Source of the DNA: Gammaproteobacteria bacterium
GTDB taxonomy: Bacteria; Pseudomonadota; Gammaproteobacteria; Steroidobacterales; Steroidobacteraceae
Direction of reading: 5' to 3'
Length of the DNA: 64,000 nucleotides
Assembly (NCBI GenBank): GCA_021773365.1
Contig: JAJFKF010000035.1
Span: forward strand, 1 to 64,000
Shown here: positions 17,755 through 27,136 of the stretch, piece by piece
Layout of the letters: every line of letters begins with the position of its first letter
How positions within the stretch are numbered: the stretch's first letter is position 1
Notes under the pieces: model-generated
Databases searched by the model: none
Told to the model about the DNA's origin: nothing
Seen by the model: only the letters and a program-made list of their open reading frames with translations
Program-made: the position numbers and the translations under genes

Positions 17755-17943
17755 TTACCGGCTCTCGATCCGGATATTCTGGCCGCTGTCCCGCAGGCGT
17801 AAGTCTGCTTCACGGCCCAGCAGTTCCTGCAGCGACTGCGGATCGTCGGCGTCGAAGGTGCCGGTGGTGACCGCGGCCACGGCGGAACGCAGAAAGCCCT
17901 TGCAATAGGTCGATTCCCCGCTTTCCGGGAAGCTCGCTGACAC
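17755..17943 (-). pseudogene. Orphan C-terminal fragment of a FecR-like anti-sigma factor
   Basis: About 37 residues, TTGTFDADDPQSLQELLG to the end IRIESR, line up by eye with the extreme C terminus of the FecR proteins elsewhere in the window (IGIFNADDPQSLMLFLGR to IRSR, and GVFDADMPEQLLKFLEQR). The rest of FecR, with its anti-sigma and transmembrane parts, is missing. The first 25 residues of the open frame look unrelated. It is probably the remnant of a lost sigma/FecR module. The fully functional module starting at 19721 is separate and on the other strand. Confidence 0.5.
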
Positions 17944-17970
17944 AACTCGATTGTCGGGGCTCGAGCCCGG

Positions 17971-19312
17971 TCAAATCATCCGTTTGCGGCGCAGCAGCCA
18001 CCCGGCTGACAGCAGCAGCCAGCACATCGACAATGCACCACCACCACCACCACCCTCGTTGCGCTCGGGCGCCAGCGTGGTTGCGCTGACTTCCGCCGAT
18101 AGTTCGCCCGGACCGGCGTCGTTGACCGCGGCAACCTTGAAGTAATAGGTGGTTGAATCGGACAAACCGGATAATGTAACGCTGGTGCCGACGATGTCCG
18201 TGCGCACTGGCGCGGCGCCCTGGGTGCCGGATGCGCTGCCCTGGTAGACGTTGTAACTCACTGCACGCCTGGGCGCCGTCCAACTTAAGGTGACCTGCCG
18301 GCGTCCGGCGACGGTCGTAACCGCGGTCGGTATCTCCGGCGGCAGCGTCAGACGAAAGACCGTGCCTTTGTCATCGCTCCCGCCCTGGTTTGTCGTGCCA
18401 TAAAAAATGCCGTCGCTCATTTCGATCAGGCCGGTGGCTGGTAAAGCGCCGTCAGGACCCTTGAAATACATCAGGCGCGTGACTGCGCCGCCGGGCGTCA
18501 TGCGAAACACCGTTCCCCAGTTCACGGGCATACCCTGATCGTCCGTCTCGCCGCCGTTTTGGGTGGTGCCGTAGAAATTGCCGTCCTCGGCGAGCAGCAG
18601 TTCGCCGCTCGGGTGCTCGTTATCGAAGGAGTGCATGACGGTCAGCTCGCCCTGCGGGGTGATGCGGTAAACAACACCGCCGAGGCTGCTGCCGCCGTTG
18701 CGCGCCATCGGAGGCATCAGTGCGAAAAGCGTACACCGTAGTGATGGTGCCGTCGGAGGTCATGCGGAATATCGTGCCGGTGCCGCCCGCACCGCCCTGG
18801 ACAGTGGTGCCGTAGAAGTGGCCATCGTTTGCCTGCAGTAACGCGGCGAACGGCTGCTCGCCCCCAGGCCGGCGGAATACATGCCGGGTGGTCAGCACAC
18901 CGCTGAGGGTCACCCTGAAAACCGTGCCGCGGCCATCGAAAATCCCGGTGCCCGGATCGCCGTACAGCGAGGTCGTGCCATGGAGGTTTCCGTCGCTACC
19001 CTCGATGAGCGCACCGACCGGCAGGCTCCCGTCCACGCCGGTGAGATGGTCGCCGAAGGCGTGCAGCGTGGTGAGCTGCCCCTGCGGTGTGATCCTGAAC
19101 ACCGTTCCGCCGCCGAGAGGACCCCCATGGTAGGTGGTCCCGTAAAGGTTGCCGTCACTGGCCTTCAGCAGCCCCGAGGCGGGTGACATGCCATCGGAGC
19201 CGACAAAGTTGTGCATGACCTCCAGCCTCGCCATGTCTGCGGCTGCGGACGGGGCGATCGGGCAAACGCAGGCTGCACACGCGAAAATCAGAGCGTTCGC
19301 AAAGGGTTTCAT
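17971..19312 (-). pseudogene. GloVer-repeat exported protein with GlyGly-CTERM, disrupted by a deletion/frameshift
   Basis: The N-terminal part (19312 down to about 18705) has a signal peptide ending PSAAA and GloVer-type repeats such as DGNLYGTTYHGG and GGTVFRITPQGQLTTLHAF. The C-terminal part (about 18717-17971), in another frame, continues the repeats, then has a fibronectin type III-like domain (about 18340-18080) and ends with a Gly run, a hydrophobic helix and RRKRM, a GlyGly-CTERM sorting tail. The join falls between a YAF..DASDGA stretch and a GGVVYRIT stretch. The usual LI-x-x-x-DGNFYGTT segment of that repeat is missing there, so a short out-of-frame deletion is likelier than a single-base error. 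The intact protein would be a surface beta-propeller-like protein. Confidence 0.65.
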
Positions 19313-19720
19313 GGTCGCTGCCCTTAGTTATGTTTATTTTGTCCCGCGTAAGCAGGCGCGATTCTGCCACAGGTGGTGGGAGGGTAGTAACAACTGGCGC
19401 GATGCCGCGGGAGGCGCGATCGCGGCGATGACGCTCTCCAGGGGGAGCGTGGCCCAGCGGCGCAGTTGGGGCGAACTGAGGAGGGAGTTATGCTGACTAC
19501 ACGCCGATCATCTGCAGGGACCGACCCTCATGCCCGCAAGCGAATTTTTGCTGCTCCTCGGCAGGGGGTCTGAAAATTTACGAGTCGCTGCTGTCTTCCG
19601 GCTGCGTTCCAACCCTACCGGGACGATTGGCGGCGGAGAATCCTATAACCGTAGTGCAAAATTGTTGCCTTTCACCTTGAAGTGCTGTTGCCTCCGTGCC
19701 ATCGGGCGTAGCATCGCCCC
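19313..19720. other. Intergenic region, one small ORF with a strong ribosome site
   Basis: 408 bases between the divergent GloVer pseudogene and the first sigma gene. No conserved protein is seen. One 27-codon frame at 19490-19573 (+) starts 5 bases after GAGGAGGGA and reads MLTTRRSSAGTDPHARKR and onward to a stop. It matches nothing known to me and could be chance or a leader peptide. The part from about 19560 is more AT-rich and should hold the sigma-gene promoter; no convincing -35/-10 pair was identified. Confidence 0.3.
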
Positions 19721-20305
19721 GTGGACGTTGCCCTTCAACAATGGTTCGTGCGGGAGATTCTGGCTCACGAGGCCGCGCTGACCCGCTACCTCGTTCGCGT
19801 CTGTGCCAGCCATGCCGACGTGCTGGACACCCGCCATGACATCTACGTGAAGGTCATCGAGGCGGCGCGCAAGTCCCGACCGCTGTCGCCGAAGTCATTT
19901 CTCTTCACCACCGCCCGCCATCTCATCAGCGACCGCATACGCCGCGGACGCATCGTGTCCATCGACTTGTTAGGGGATCTGGACGTCTCAGACGTCCTGG
20001 TAGATGAGATTTCTCCCGAGCACTCTGCCGGAATGCGGCAGCAGCTGACGAAGCTGGCGCTGGTCTTCGACCGTCTGTCGGACCGCTGTCGCGAGGTCAT
20101 CTGGATGAAACGCATCGAGGGGCTGTCGCAGAAGGATATCGCGCGGCGGCTGAAGATCACGGAAGGCACGGTGGAGCTGCACCTGGCCAGGGGCATGAAG
20201 ACGCTCACGCGCCTGTTCTACGGCGAGAAGACGGCGGTGGGTCTGGCAATGGGCAAGACCGCTGGTGAGGCGGCTCCGGAGACGGAGGTGGATCATGGAA
20301 AGTAG
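19721..20305 (+). CDS. FecI-like ECF sigma factor, module 1
   Basis: 194 residues. Region 2 is LTRYLVRVCASHADVLDTRHDIYVKVIEA, with FLFTTARHLISDRIRR for promoter melting. Region 4 is LSDRCREVIWMKRIEGLSQKDIARRLKITEGTVELHLARG, a clear helix-turn-helix. Its start is GTG 19721. The next gene, FecR-like, overlaps it by 11 bases, and a TonB receptor follows, the usual FecI-FecR-FecA signalling set. The receptor's N-terminal domain would signal ligand through FecR to this sigma, which then transcribes the receptor gene. The ligand is unknown. No iron-specific sign is visible. Confidence 0.85.
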   Translation: MDVALQQWFVREILAHEAALTRYLVRVCASHADVLDTRHDIYVKVIEAARKSRPLSPKSFLFTTARHLISDRIRRGRIVSIDLLGDLDVSDVLVDEISPEHSAGMRQQLTKLALVFDRLSDRCREVIWMKRIEGLSQKDIARRLKITEGTVELHLARGMKTLTRLFYGEKTAVGLAMGKTAGEAAPETEVDHGK

Positions 20306-21359
20306 CGCGCGGGTCGAGCAGGTCGAAGACGTCGCGGTGCGCTGGTTGGCGCGGCGTAACGGTGGACGGTGGGATGCCCACGATGAGGCCGAGTTCGAAC
20401 AATGGATTGAGGCCGATACGGGCCACTGGGTAGCCTACACGCGACTGGAGTCGGTGTGGCGGCAGACCGGGCGTATGAAGCTGCTGGGTGAGAGCGGTGC
20501 CGCTGGCACTGCGCCTGCGCGCGGCGAGCTGGTGCGCTCGCCTTTCCTGTCGCGCAAGGCGTTGGCGGATAAACTATCGCCGTCGTCTGTCTCCAGGGCC
20601 TACGGATCATGCGGCAGCGCGCGCGTTGGACGTATGCCCGCGCTGGCGGCCGCCCTGCTGGCTGCGGTGGGTTTAGGGATGGGCGCATATTTCTGGCTCT
20701 CGCAGGGGCTGGTTTATCGCACAGCGGTGGGTGGTATTTCGACCGTGCCGCTGGAGGATGGCTCCAGCATCACGCTCAACACCCATAGCGAAGTGCGGGT
20801 GAGCGTCGAAGAGAACGTGCGGCGGGTGAGGCTCACCCGCGGTGAGGCTTTCTTCCAGGTGGCAAAGGATCCGCAACGGCCCTTCGTAGTGGACACGGGT
20901 GATGAACGTATTCTGGTCCTGGGCACGGCATTCTCCGTGCGGGTACGCCCCGAGAGCGTTGAAATCAGGATGGCCGAAGGCGCCATCCGCGTCATGGCAA
21001 CCTCGCCGTTCGGCCGCGACCGCCCGCTGGCCGACCTGCATCTCGGTCAGATAGCCGAGGTGCGGGAAGGCCGTATCGTGGTGGATGAAATCCCGCTGAT
21101 GGATATCGAGCAAAGCCTGAGTTGGCGCTCGGGCTACATCGCACTGCGCGGCACCCGCCTGGACGAGGCGATCGCCGAATTCAACCGCTACCACTACAAA
21201 CAGCTCGTCATTGTGGATCCCGCGCTGGCCGGCCTGCGCGTGGGCGGCAATTTCCGCTGGGACAACCTGGAAGGATTCCTGAGGATCCTCGACGAAGGCT
21301 TCGGTGTGCAGGCGCGCCAGCGCGGTAGCCAGATCGTTCTCACGCGCGCGCCGCTATAG
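20295..21359 (+). CDS. FecR-like transmembrane anti-sigma/regulator, module 1
   Basis: 354 residues. The N-terminal domain has AVRWLARRNGGRWDAHDEAEFEQWIEAD and HWVAYTRLESVWRQ, typical of the FecR sigma-binding part. A transmembrane segment lies at about 118-137 (ALAAALLAAVGLGMGAYFWL). The periplasmic FecR domain has TVPLEDGSSITLNTHSEVRV, RLTRGEAFFQVAKDPQRPFVV and GTAFSVRVRPESVEI. The end, IAEFNRYHYKQLVIVDP to LRILDEGFGVQARQRG, is an STN-like tail. ATG 20295 follows GGAGGTG directly and overlaps the sigma gene. It probably inhibits or activates the partner sigma on a signal from the receptor. Confidence 0.85.
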   Translation: MESSARVEQVEDVAVRWLARRNGGRWDAHDEAEFEQWIEADTGHWVAYTRLESVWRQTGRMKLLGESGAAGTAPARGELVRSPFLSRKALADKLSPSSVSRAYGSCGSARVGRMPALAAALLAAVGLGMGAYFWLSQGLVYRTAVGGISTVPLEDGSSITLNTHSEVRVSVEENVRRVRLTRGEAFFQVAKDPQRPFVVDTGDERILVLGTAFSVRVRPESVEIRMAEGAIRVMATSPFGRDRPLADLHLGQIAEVREGRIVVDEIPLMDIEQSLSWRSGYIALRGTRLDEAIAEFNRYHYKQLVIVDPALAGLRVGGNFRWDNLEGFLRILDEGFGVQARQRGSQIVLTRAPL

Positions 21360-21440
21360 AAGACTTATAGGAAACGAGGGTCCCGCTCGTCCCGGTACCT
21401 GCCGACGCACGCAGGGTGCGTTTAAGTCAGGGGATACTTC

Positions 21441-24400
21441 ATGTCGCGAATCGCCACAATTCTAATGACCACGCTCATCGGGATCGCAATGGTGGGCACG
21501 CCGGCCGCTGCGGATACGGGAGGCAAACCGATCTCAATTGCAGCGGGGGATCTGGAGAAGGCGCTGCAGGCACTGGTGCGGGCCACGGGCGCACAACTGC
21601 TGTATGAGCAAAAGCAGGTAGAGGGCGTGCGCACGCGCGGCGTGGAGGATGCGAAGTCGGCGGCGGCCGCGGTGGCGGCGTTGCTGGAGGGAACGACGCT
21701 GAAGAGCAGGGTGGATGCGAGCGGGGCCATCTTTATTGTAGCGGTGAGAGACGGCTCGAGATCTTCCGCGGTGAATCCGGCGGATCAGATGCGGGTGGCG
21801 GTGAACGCTGAGGGCAAGGATGAGGAAGGTGCTGGAAAGTCCTCTGAAAGGAAGGAAGCCGACGGTCAGCAGATCACGGTGCAGGACAGGAGGATCAAGC
21901 CCTGGACGGATGCCAATGCAGACACTCCGCGCACCGTCAATGATGCCCAGCCCTATTACATCTTCGATGCGAAGACGATCGATCAGTCTGGCGCGACAAA
22001 TGTCGAGGATTTCCTCAAGCAGCGGCTGACGATGAACACGGTGGCGCAGACTAATGCAGAGCGGTCTGGTCTTTCGCGCGAGGGCAGCACCAGCAGCATT
22101 GATCTGCGCGGAGTTGGGGCGGACAAGACGTTGATTCTCGTAAACGGCCGGCGCATGGCAGGCGTGAATCACCAGACTACGGAGTACCAGCCCGACCTCA
22201 ACGGAATTCCCTTGAGCGCGATTGAGCGCGTCGAGGTGATGCCATCCTCGGCTTCTGGAATTTACGGCGGCAGTGCGATGGGTGGCGTGGTAAACGTAAT
22301 CCTGAAGCGGGATTATTCCGGTGGTGAGGTGCGGGTGAACTACGACAACACCATTGACGGCGGTTCGGCGGGGCGAAGCCTGTCGGCGAGCTACGGGTTG
22401 GCCCTGGAAAGCGGCCGGACGCACATGAGCCTCAATGCCTCATGGTCCGACAAGGAGCCGTTACTGCTGCGGGACCGGCTCTGGATATTTCAGGAGAACC
22501 TGGCGGCAATCCAGAGCCGCGATCCCGACGCAATCTATTCGAGTGCCAATCCCTGGCTGGGGAGTCTCCCAAACATCATACCGGGTAGTTCGAGCGCAAC
22601 GACATTGACCCTGAAGCCCGAATACGGCGGGACGGTGTTAAATTCGCGCAACACCCATGTACCAGCCAACACCTCGCCTGGCACATCGACTACTGAACTG
22701 GCGGATCTGCTGCTAGCCAATGCCGGCCAGTGGAATCTGGATTTCCCTCTGAGTACCCAGTCACCGACGGGCCTGCTGCGGCCGTTCGGGCAGACGCCGA
22801 AGACGCAGTCGCTGCGGGCCAGCCTGCGCCGGCAGATGAGACCGTGGCTGGAACTCGCTGCTGATTTCTCCTGGCACGAGAACCGCTCGGATGGGATCTT
22901 TCAGCCGACGACCTCTCTGACCGTCCGGGGTGGACCGGCGGGTGCTCCGACCAACCCATTTACTACGGATGTGCGAGTGCGGGTGTCGGACGCGACCCGA
23001 ATTCCGGTCACCACGCGCTCGCTGAGCCGCAGAGCGACACTCAGCGCCATCGCGCAACTCCCCTGGAACTGGACGGGGGCGCTGGACTACTCCTGGTCGG
23101 AGAACCGATTCGGTTATCTCTACTACGGCGTGGATGTCTCAGCTCAGATGGCGGATCTGTTGAGCGGAGAGCTGAATCCCCTCGTGGATACGTTGCAGTA
23201 CCCCCTGAATTTTCAGAAATATCTTCAATCCATTCTCTACCAAGGAGCGAACCGGCTGCACAACGTCGTGTTGCGCGGATCGGGCCCGCTTCCGGCGTTG
23301 CCCTGGGGCCAGCCGATGCTGACCGTGGGTCTGGAGCGCCGCATTGCCCGAACGCCGGAAAGAACGATTGATTATGCTTATCCCATCTCTGTATCGAACA
23401 ATCGTATTCAACGATTTTACGCCCGGGACGCGACGACTGACAGCGGGTACATGGAGGCGACGGTCCCGCTGGTGAAAGCCGGTTGGTTGACAGGACTGCA
23501 CGGCCTGGAACTGCAGCTCTCGGGTCGCAACGAGCGTTATCAGGTCGATACCGGCACGCCCTTCGAGCAAATCATGTACGAACGAAGTCCGCCGAGGATC
23601 TCCTATGGGACGCCGAATCTGAACAACCAAGAGCCTGTTTTTTCAGAGGCGAGTTACAGTTCGAGCAACTATACGGTGGGATTGAAGTATCAGCCCATAC
23701 CGGAGGTTACGCTGCGGGTGTCTCGAGCCACAGCCTTTCTGCCCCCGAGGCCGGAGCAACTGCTCAAGAACCCGCTGCACGATCGCAACCCCACGCTGGT
23801 GGACGATCCGCAGACCGGGCAGCAAGGCGTCGCCGTGCATACCCTGAGCGGCGGGAATCCAGATTTGACTCCGCAGAACTCCAAGAGCCTGAACGCAGGC
23901 ATCATCTGGCTTCCGACGTGGAAGCCGCTGGAGGGACTGCGGCTGAATGTGGAGTATTTTCGGATCGAGCAGTTCGATGCGATCGGGACCCTGGATGCGC
24001 AGGTGATCGTGGACCAGGAGTCGATGTATCCGGGGCGGGTTACGCGGGATGACACCGGTACTATCACGCTGGTCGATGCCAGCCTGGCGAACCTCTACCG
24101 CCGTGAGACCGAGGGTTGGGATTTGAGCCTGGATTACGCGGTGACGACACGGGCGGGGCGCTTCAGTCTGCGCGCGGCGCAGTCAATCATTGTGCATCTG
24201 AAAAATCAGTACGATCAGGCGCTGCCGGAGTTTGATGCGGTGAACTTCCCCTCGGAAGGCGGGGCGACAAAGTACAAGACGAATGCGACACTGAACTGGG
24301 AGTCCGGGCCGCTGATGCTGGGCTGGACGGCGCGGTACTTTAGCTCATACAAGCAATACGGCGCAGCGGGCGGGCCTGACGCGGCTCGGCGCGCCACTGC

Positions 24401-24686
24401 GGGACTCCCGCCGTCGACGACGCGCACGCTCTGGCAGGGCGGCGATGCGATTCCCTCACAAATTTATCACGATCTCTTCGTCGCCTATTCGTTTGATCAC
24501 TCGCCCGGTTCCGGAGTGGGCGCGGTCAGCCGGTTGCTCGATGGGCTATCCATGCAACTCGGCGTACGTAATGTTTTCGATAAGGTGGCGCCGCTGGACG
24601 CCTTCTACAGCAACAATTATTACATGAGCCCCTACGGCGACGTACGCCTGCGCAGTTACTGGCTGAATGCGCGTCTGAGCTTTTGA
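21441..24686 (+). CDS. TonB-dependent outer-membrane receptor with STN signalling domain, module 1
   Basis: 1081 residues: signal peptide to about residue 25, STN domain (about 30-105, ISIAAGDLEKALQALVRATGAQLLY), linker with NPADQMRVAV, plug (about 165-290, SIDLRGVGADKTLILVNGRRM and YGGSAMGGVVNVILKRDY), then a beta-barrel with the late-barrel motif SYSSSNYTVGLKYQP and a C-terminal aromatic ending (YWLNARLSF). The plug is OMC/SusC-like in style, as in large-substrate receptors of Xanthomonadales-type bacteria. It probably imports a siderophore, sugar or peptide with TonB energy and signals to FecR. A good 12-bp hairpin follows the stop. Confidence 0.88.
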   Translation: MSRIATILMTTLIGIAMVGTPAAADTGGKPISIAAGDLEKALQALVRATGAQLLYEQKQVEGVRTRGVEDAKSAAAAVAALLEGTTLKSRVDASGAIFIVAVRDGSRSSAVNPADQMRVAVNAEGKDEEGAGKSSERKEADGQQITVQDRRIKPWTDANADTPRTVNDAQPYYIFDAKTIDQSGATNVEDFLKQRLTMNTVAQTNAERSGLSREGSTSSIDLRGVGADKTLILVNGRRMAGVNHQTTEYQPDLNGIPLSAIERVEVMPSSASGIYGGSAMGGVVNVILKRDYSGGEVRVNYDNTIDGGSAGRSLSASYGLALESGRTHMSLNASWSDKEPLLLRDRLWIFQENLAAIQSRDPDAIYSSANPWLGSLPNIIPGSSSATTLTLKPEYGGTVLNSRNTHVPANTSPGTSTTELADLLLANAGQWNLDFPLSTQSPTGLLRPFGQTPKTQSLRASLRRQMRPWLELAADFSWHENRSDGIFQPTTSLTVRGGPAGAPTNPFTTDVRVRVSDATRIPVTTRSLSRRATLSAIAQLPWNWTGALDYSWSENRFGYLYYGVDVSAQMADLLSGELNPLVDTLQYPLNFQKYLQSILYQGANRLHNVVLRGSGPLPALPWGQPMLTVGLERRIARTPERTIDYAYPISVSNNRIQRFYARDATTDSGYMEATVPLVKAGWLTGLHGLELQLSGRNERYQVDTGTPFEQIMYERSPPRISYGTPNLNNQEPVFSEASYSSSNYTVGLKYQPIPEVTLRVSRATAFLPPRPEQLLKNPLHDRNPTLVDDPQTGQQGVAVHTLSGGNPDLTPQNSKSLNAGIIWLPTWKPLEGLRLNVEYFRIEQFDAIGTLDAQVIVDQESMYPGRVTRDDTGTITLVDASLANLYRRETEGWDLSLDYAVTTRAGRFSLRAAQSIIVHLKNQYDQALPEFDAVNFPSEGGATKYKTNATLNWESGPLMLGWTARYFSSYKQYGAAGGPDAARRATAGLPPSTTRTLWQGGDAIPSQIYHDLFVAYSFDHSPGSGVGAVSRLLDGLSMQLGVRNVFDKVAPLDAFYSNNYYMSPYGDVRLRSYWLNARLSF

Positions 24687-24705
24687 AAGCCGGCTGTCAC
24701 GCAAA

Positions 24706-24735
24706 CTGCCTCTCCCGTAGATCCGGGAGAGGCAG
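24706..24735 (+). terminator. Rho-independent-type terminator after TonB receptor 1
   Basis: A perfect stem of 12 pairs (CTGCCTCTCCCG with CGGGAGAGGCAG) closes a 6-base loop, 19 bases after the receptor stop. The run after it (CGCTTTGTTGG) is only weakly T-rich, so termination may be partial or aided. It ends the sigma-FecR-receptor operon. Confidence 0.65.
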
Positions 24736-25084
24736 CGCTTTGTTGGATTCAGGATCGGACTGCCAGCGATACATTCGGTCTTTGTGTGTGCCTATCGGCG
24801 CCGAGCAGCCATGCTGGGGGATTGCCGGGGCTTTCCGCCAGGAATCTGATTATTCAGGCGCCTCCGGGATAGCCGCCACCCGCCATTGACAGGTATCATT
24901 ACCGGCTTCCCGCTGGTGATCGGGCAGGAGTGGCCCGTGTTGCGGCGCATCTGTCTTTCATCTCATCGAACTTTCCCCATGCCGGCTTCGTTCCTGTTCT
25001 CCAGGTTGCGGGTGAACGGCTCGAGGCAGGTACACGTAAAGGTGTGCGTGCCTGGAATCTTTTGCACTAAACGGTAATTATGCC
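24736..25084 (+). promoter_or_regulatory. typA leader region with a strong hairpin
   Basis: 349 bases with no credible gene. TTGACA occurs at 24886-24891 but no matching -10 was found at the usual spacing. At 25024-25053 a hairpin can form, AGGCAGGTACAC pairing with GTGTGCGTGCCT around GTAAAG, with one mismatch and one G-T pair, followed by AATCTTTT. It lies about 31 bases before the typA start, so it would be in the 5' leader and could act as an attenuator or stability element. Its role is inferred. Confidence 0.4.
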
Positions 25085-26932
25085 TTGAAAAACAGTAACT
25101 TACGAAACGTAGCCATCATCGCGCACGTCGATCACGGCAAAACCACGCTGGTCGACAAGCTCCTGCGTCAGTCGCAAACGCTGGATGCGCGCGAGAATCT
25201 CGGCGAGCGGATCATGGATTCCAACGACCTGGAGCGGGAACGGGGCATCACCATCCTGGCCAAGAACACCGCCATCCGCTGGCTGGATCAGCGCACCGGC
25301 ACCGAATACCGCATCAATATCGTCGACACACCGGGGCACGCAGACTTTGGTGGCGAGGTGGAGCGGGTGCTGTCCATGGTCGATTCGGTGTGTCTGCTGG
25401 TGGACGCGCAGGACGGGCCCATGCCGCAGACGCGCTTCGTCACGCAGAAGGCCTTCGCCATGGGCCTCAAGCCCATCGTGGTGATCAACAAGATCGACCG
25501 GCCCGGCGCACGTGCTCACTGGGTGCTCGACCAGGTGTTCGACCTTTTCGACCGGCTGGGTGCCAGCAATGAGCAGCTGGACTTCCACGCCGTCTATTCC
25601 AGCGCGCTGGGCGGCTATGCCGGCGACAACCCGGACATCCGTTCCGGCAACATGGACTTTCTTTTCCAGACCATCGTTGATCGGGTGGCGCCGCCGGAGG
25701 TGGACCTGGACGGTCCCTTCCAGATGCAGGTCACCTCGCTGGCCTACAGCAGTTATGTTGGCGTGATCGGTACCGGGCGCGTCAAGCGTGGCCGGGTGCG
25801 GACCAACATGCCGGTGGCCGTGGTCGGCCGCGACGGCAGCGTGCGTTCCGGGCGGGTGCTGCAGGTGCTGGGCTTCATGGGCCTGGAGAAGACCGAGGTG
25901 CCCGAGGCGCAGGCCGGCGACATCATCGCTATCACCGGTATCGACGAACTGGGCATCTCCGAGACGATTTGCGACCCGAAGGCGCCCGAGGGTCTGGCGC
26001 AGCTGCAGGTCGATGAACCGACCATGACCATGATCTTCGAGGTCAACAAGTCACCCCTGGCCGGACGTGAGGGCAAGTTCATCACCTCGCGCCAGATCGG
26101 CGAGCGCCTGGAGCGCGAGCTGAAGACCAACGTGGCGCTGCGCGTGGATTCTGTCGGCGCAGGTGACCAGTTCAAGGTGTCCGGGCGCGGCCTGCTGCAC
26201 CTGTCGGTGTTGCTGGAGAACATGCGCCGCGAGGGCTACGAGGTGGCCGTGGCCCGTCCGCAGGTCATTACCAAGATCGTCGATGGCGAGGTGCACGAGC
26301 CCTACGAGATGCTGGTGGCGGACGTGGAGGAGGGTGACCAGGGCAGCGTCATCCAGGCACTGGCCGAGCGCGGTGGCCGCATGGTGAACCTGATGCCCGA
26401 CGGCAAGGGTCGCGTGCGCCTGGAATACACCATTTCATCGCGCGGCCTGATCGGCTTTCGTACCGACTTCATCAACATGACTCGCGGCACGGGTCTGCTG
26501 TTCCACAATTTCGAGCACTTCGCACCGGCTGGCACCGACCGCCACCTGGGTCAGCGCTACAACGGCGTGATGATCAGCAATGAGCAGGGCAAGGTGCTCG
26601 GCTTCGCGCTGTTCAACCTGCAGGAGCGCGGCGCGATGATCTCCACGCCGGGCGACGAGGTCTACGAGGGACAGATCGTGGGCATCCATTCGCGCGAGAA
26701 CGACCTGGTGGTCAATGCCCTCAAGGGCAAGAAGCTCACCAACATGCGCGCCTCCGGTTCCGACGAGAACATCGTGCTGACTCCGCCGCGCCGGTTCTCC
26801 CTGGAGCAGGCGCTGGAGTTCATCAACGACGATGAACTGGTGGAACTGACGCCGACCAACATCCGCATTCGTAAGAAATTTCTCAAGGAACACGAACGCA
26901 AGCGCACTCAGCGCGCGGAGGCCGAGGCCTGA
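25085..26932 (+). CDS. typA: Ribosome-associated GTPase TypA/BipA
   Basis: 615 residues, normal for the family. G motifs are [10 protein letters not shown] (G1), ERGITI (G2), DTPGHADF (G3), NKID (G4). EF-Tu-like domain II, an EF-G-like domain III and the BipA C-terminal domain ([34 protein letters not shown]) follow. It is a translation-factor GTPase that helps 50S assembly and stress or cold growth. The start is TTG 25085; an ATG 5 bases upstream is out of frame. The upstream leader carries a strong hairpin. Downstream, a 204-base gap leads to an unrelated gene. Confidence 0.95.
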   Translation: MKNSNLRNVAIIAHVDHGKTTLVDKLLRQSQTLDARENLGERIMDSNDLERERGITILAKNTAIRWLDQRTGTEYRINIVDTPGHADFGGEVERVLSMVDSVCLLVDAQDGPMPQTRFVTQKAFAMGLKPIVVINKIDRPGARAHWVLDQVFDLFDRLGASNEQLDFHAVYSSALGGYAGDNPDIRSGNMDFLFQTIVDRVAPPEVDLDGPFQMQVTSLAYSSYVGVIGTGRVKRGRVRTNMPVAVVGRDGSVRSGRVLQVLGFMGLEKTEVPEAQAGDIIAITGIDELGISETICDPKAPEGLAQLQVDEPTMTMIFEVNKSPLAGREGKFITSRQIGERLERELKTNVALRVDSVGAGDQFKVSGRGLLHLSVLLENMRREGYEVAVARPQVITKIVDGEVHEPYEMLVADVEEGDQGSVIQALAERGGRMVNLMPDGKGRVRLEYTISSRGLIGFRTDFINMTRGTGLLFHNFEHFAPAGTDRHLGQRYNGVMISNEQGKVLGFALFNLQERGAMISTPGDEVYEGQIVGIHSRENDLVVNALKGKKLTNMRASGSDENIVLTPPRRFSLEQALEFINDDELVELTPTNIRIRKKFLKEHERKRTQRAEAEA

Positions 26933-27136
26933 GACCGGCGCGCCGGGTGATGTGCTGGCCAACTGCCGGCAGATTGTCTGCTATAGCGGACAGTGCGGCG
27001 ATGCCCGCCGTAAGGCCGCTGGTAATTGACATAGAACCTGCTGAATCGAGAGCCGGTTCACATTCACTTTCAACGAGCTACATAAGATGTCTCATAGCGC
27101 TTCGCAGACAGCGCGACCTTTCAGGGTGGGCCATTT

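Noticed and set aside
24886-25077. Short frame upstream of typA
   Set aside because: No ribosome site and no homology; it runs through the leader hairpin.
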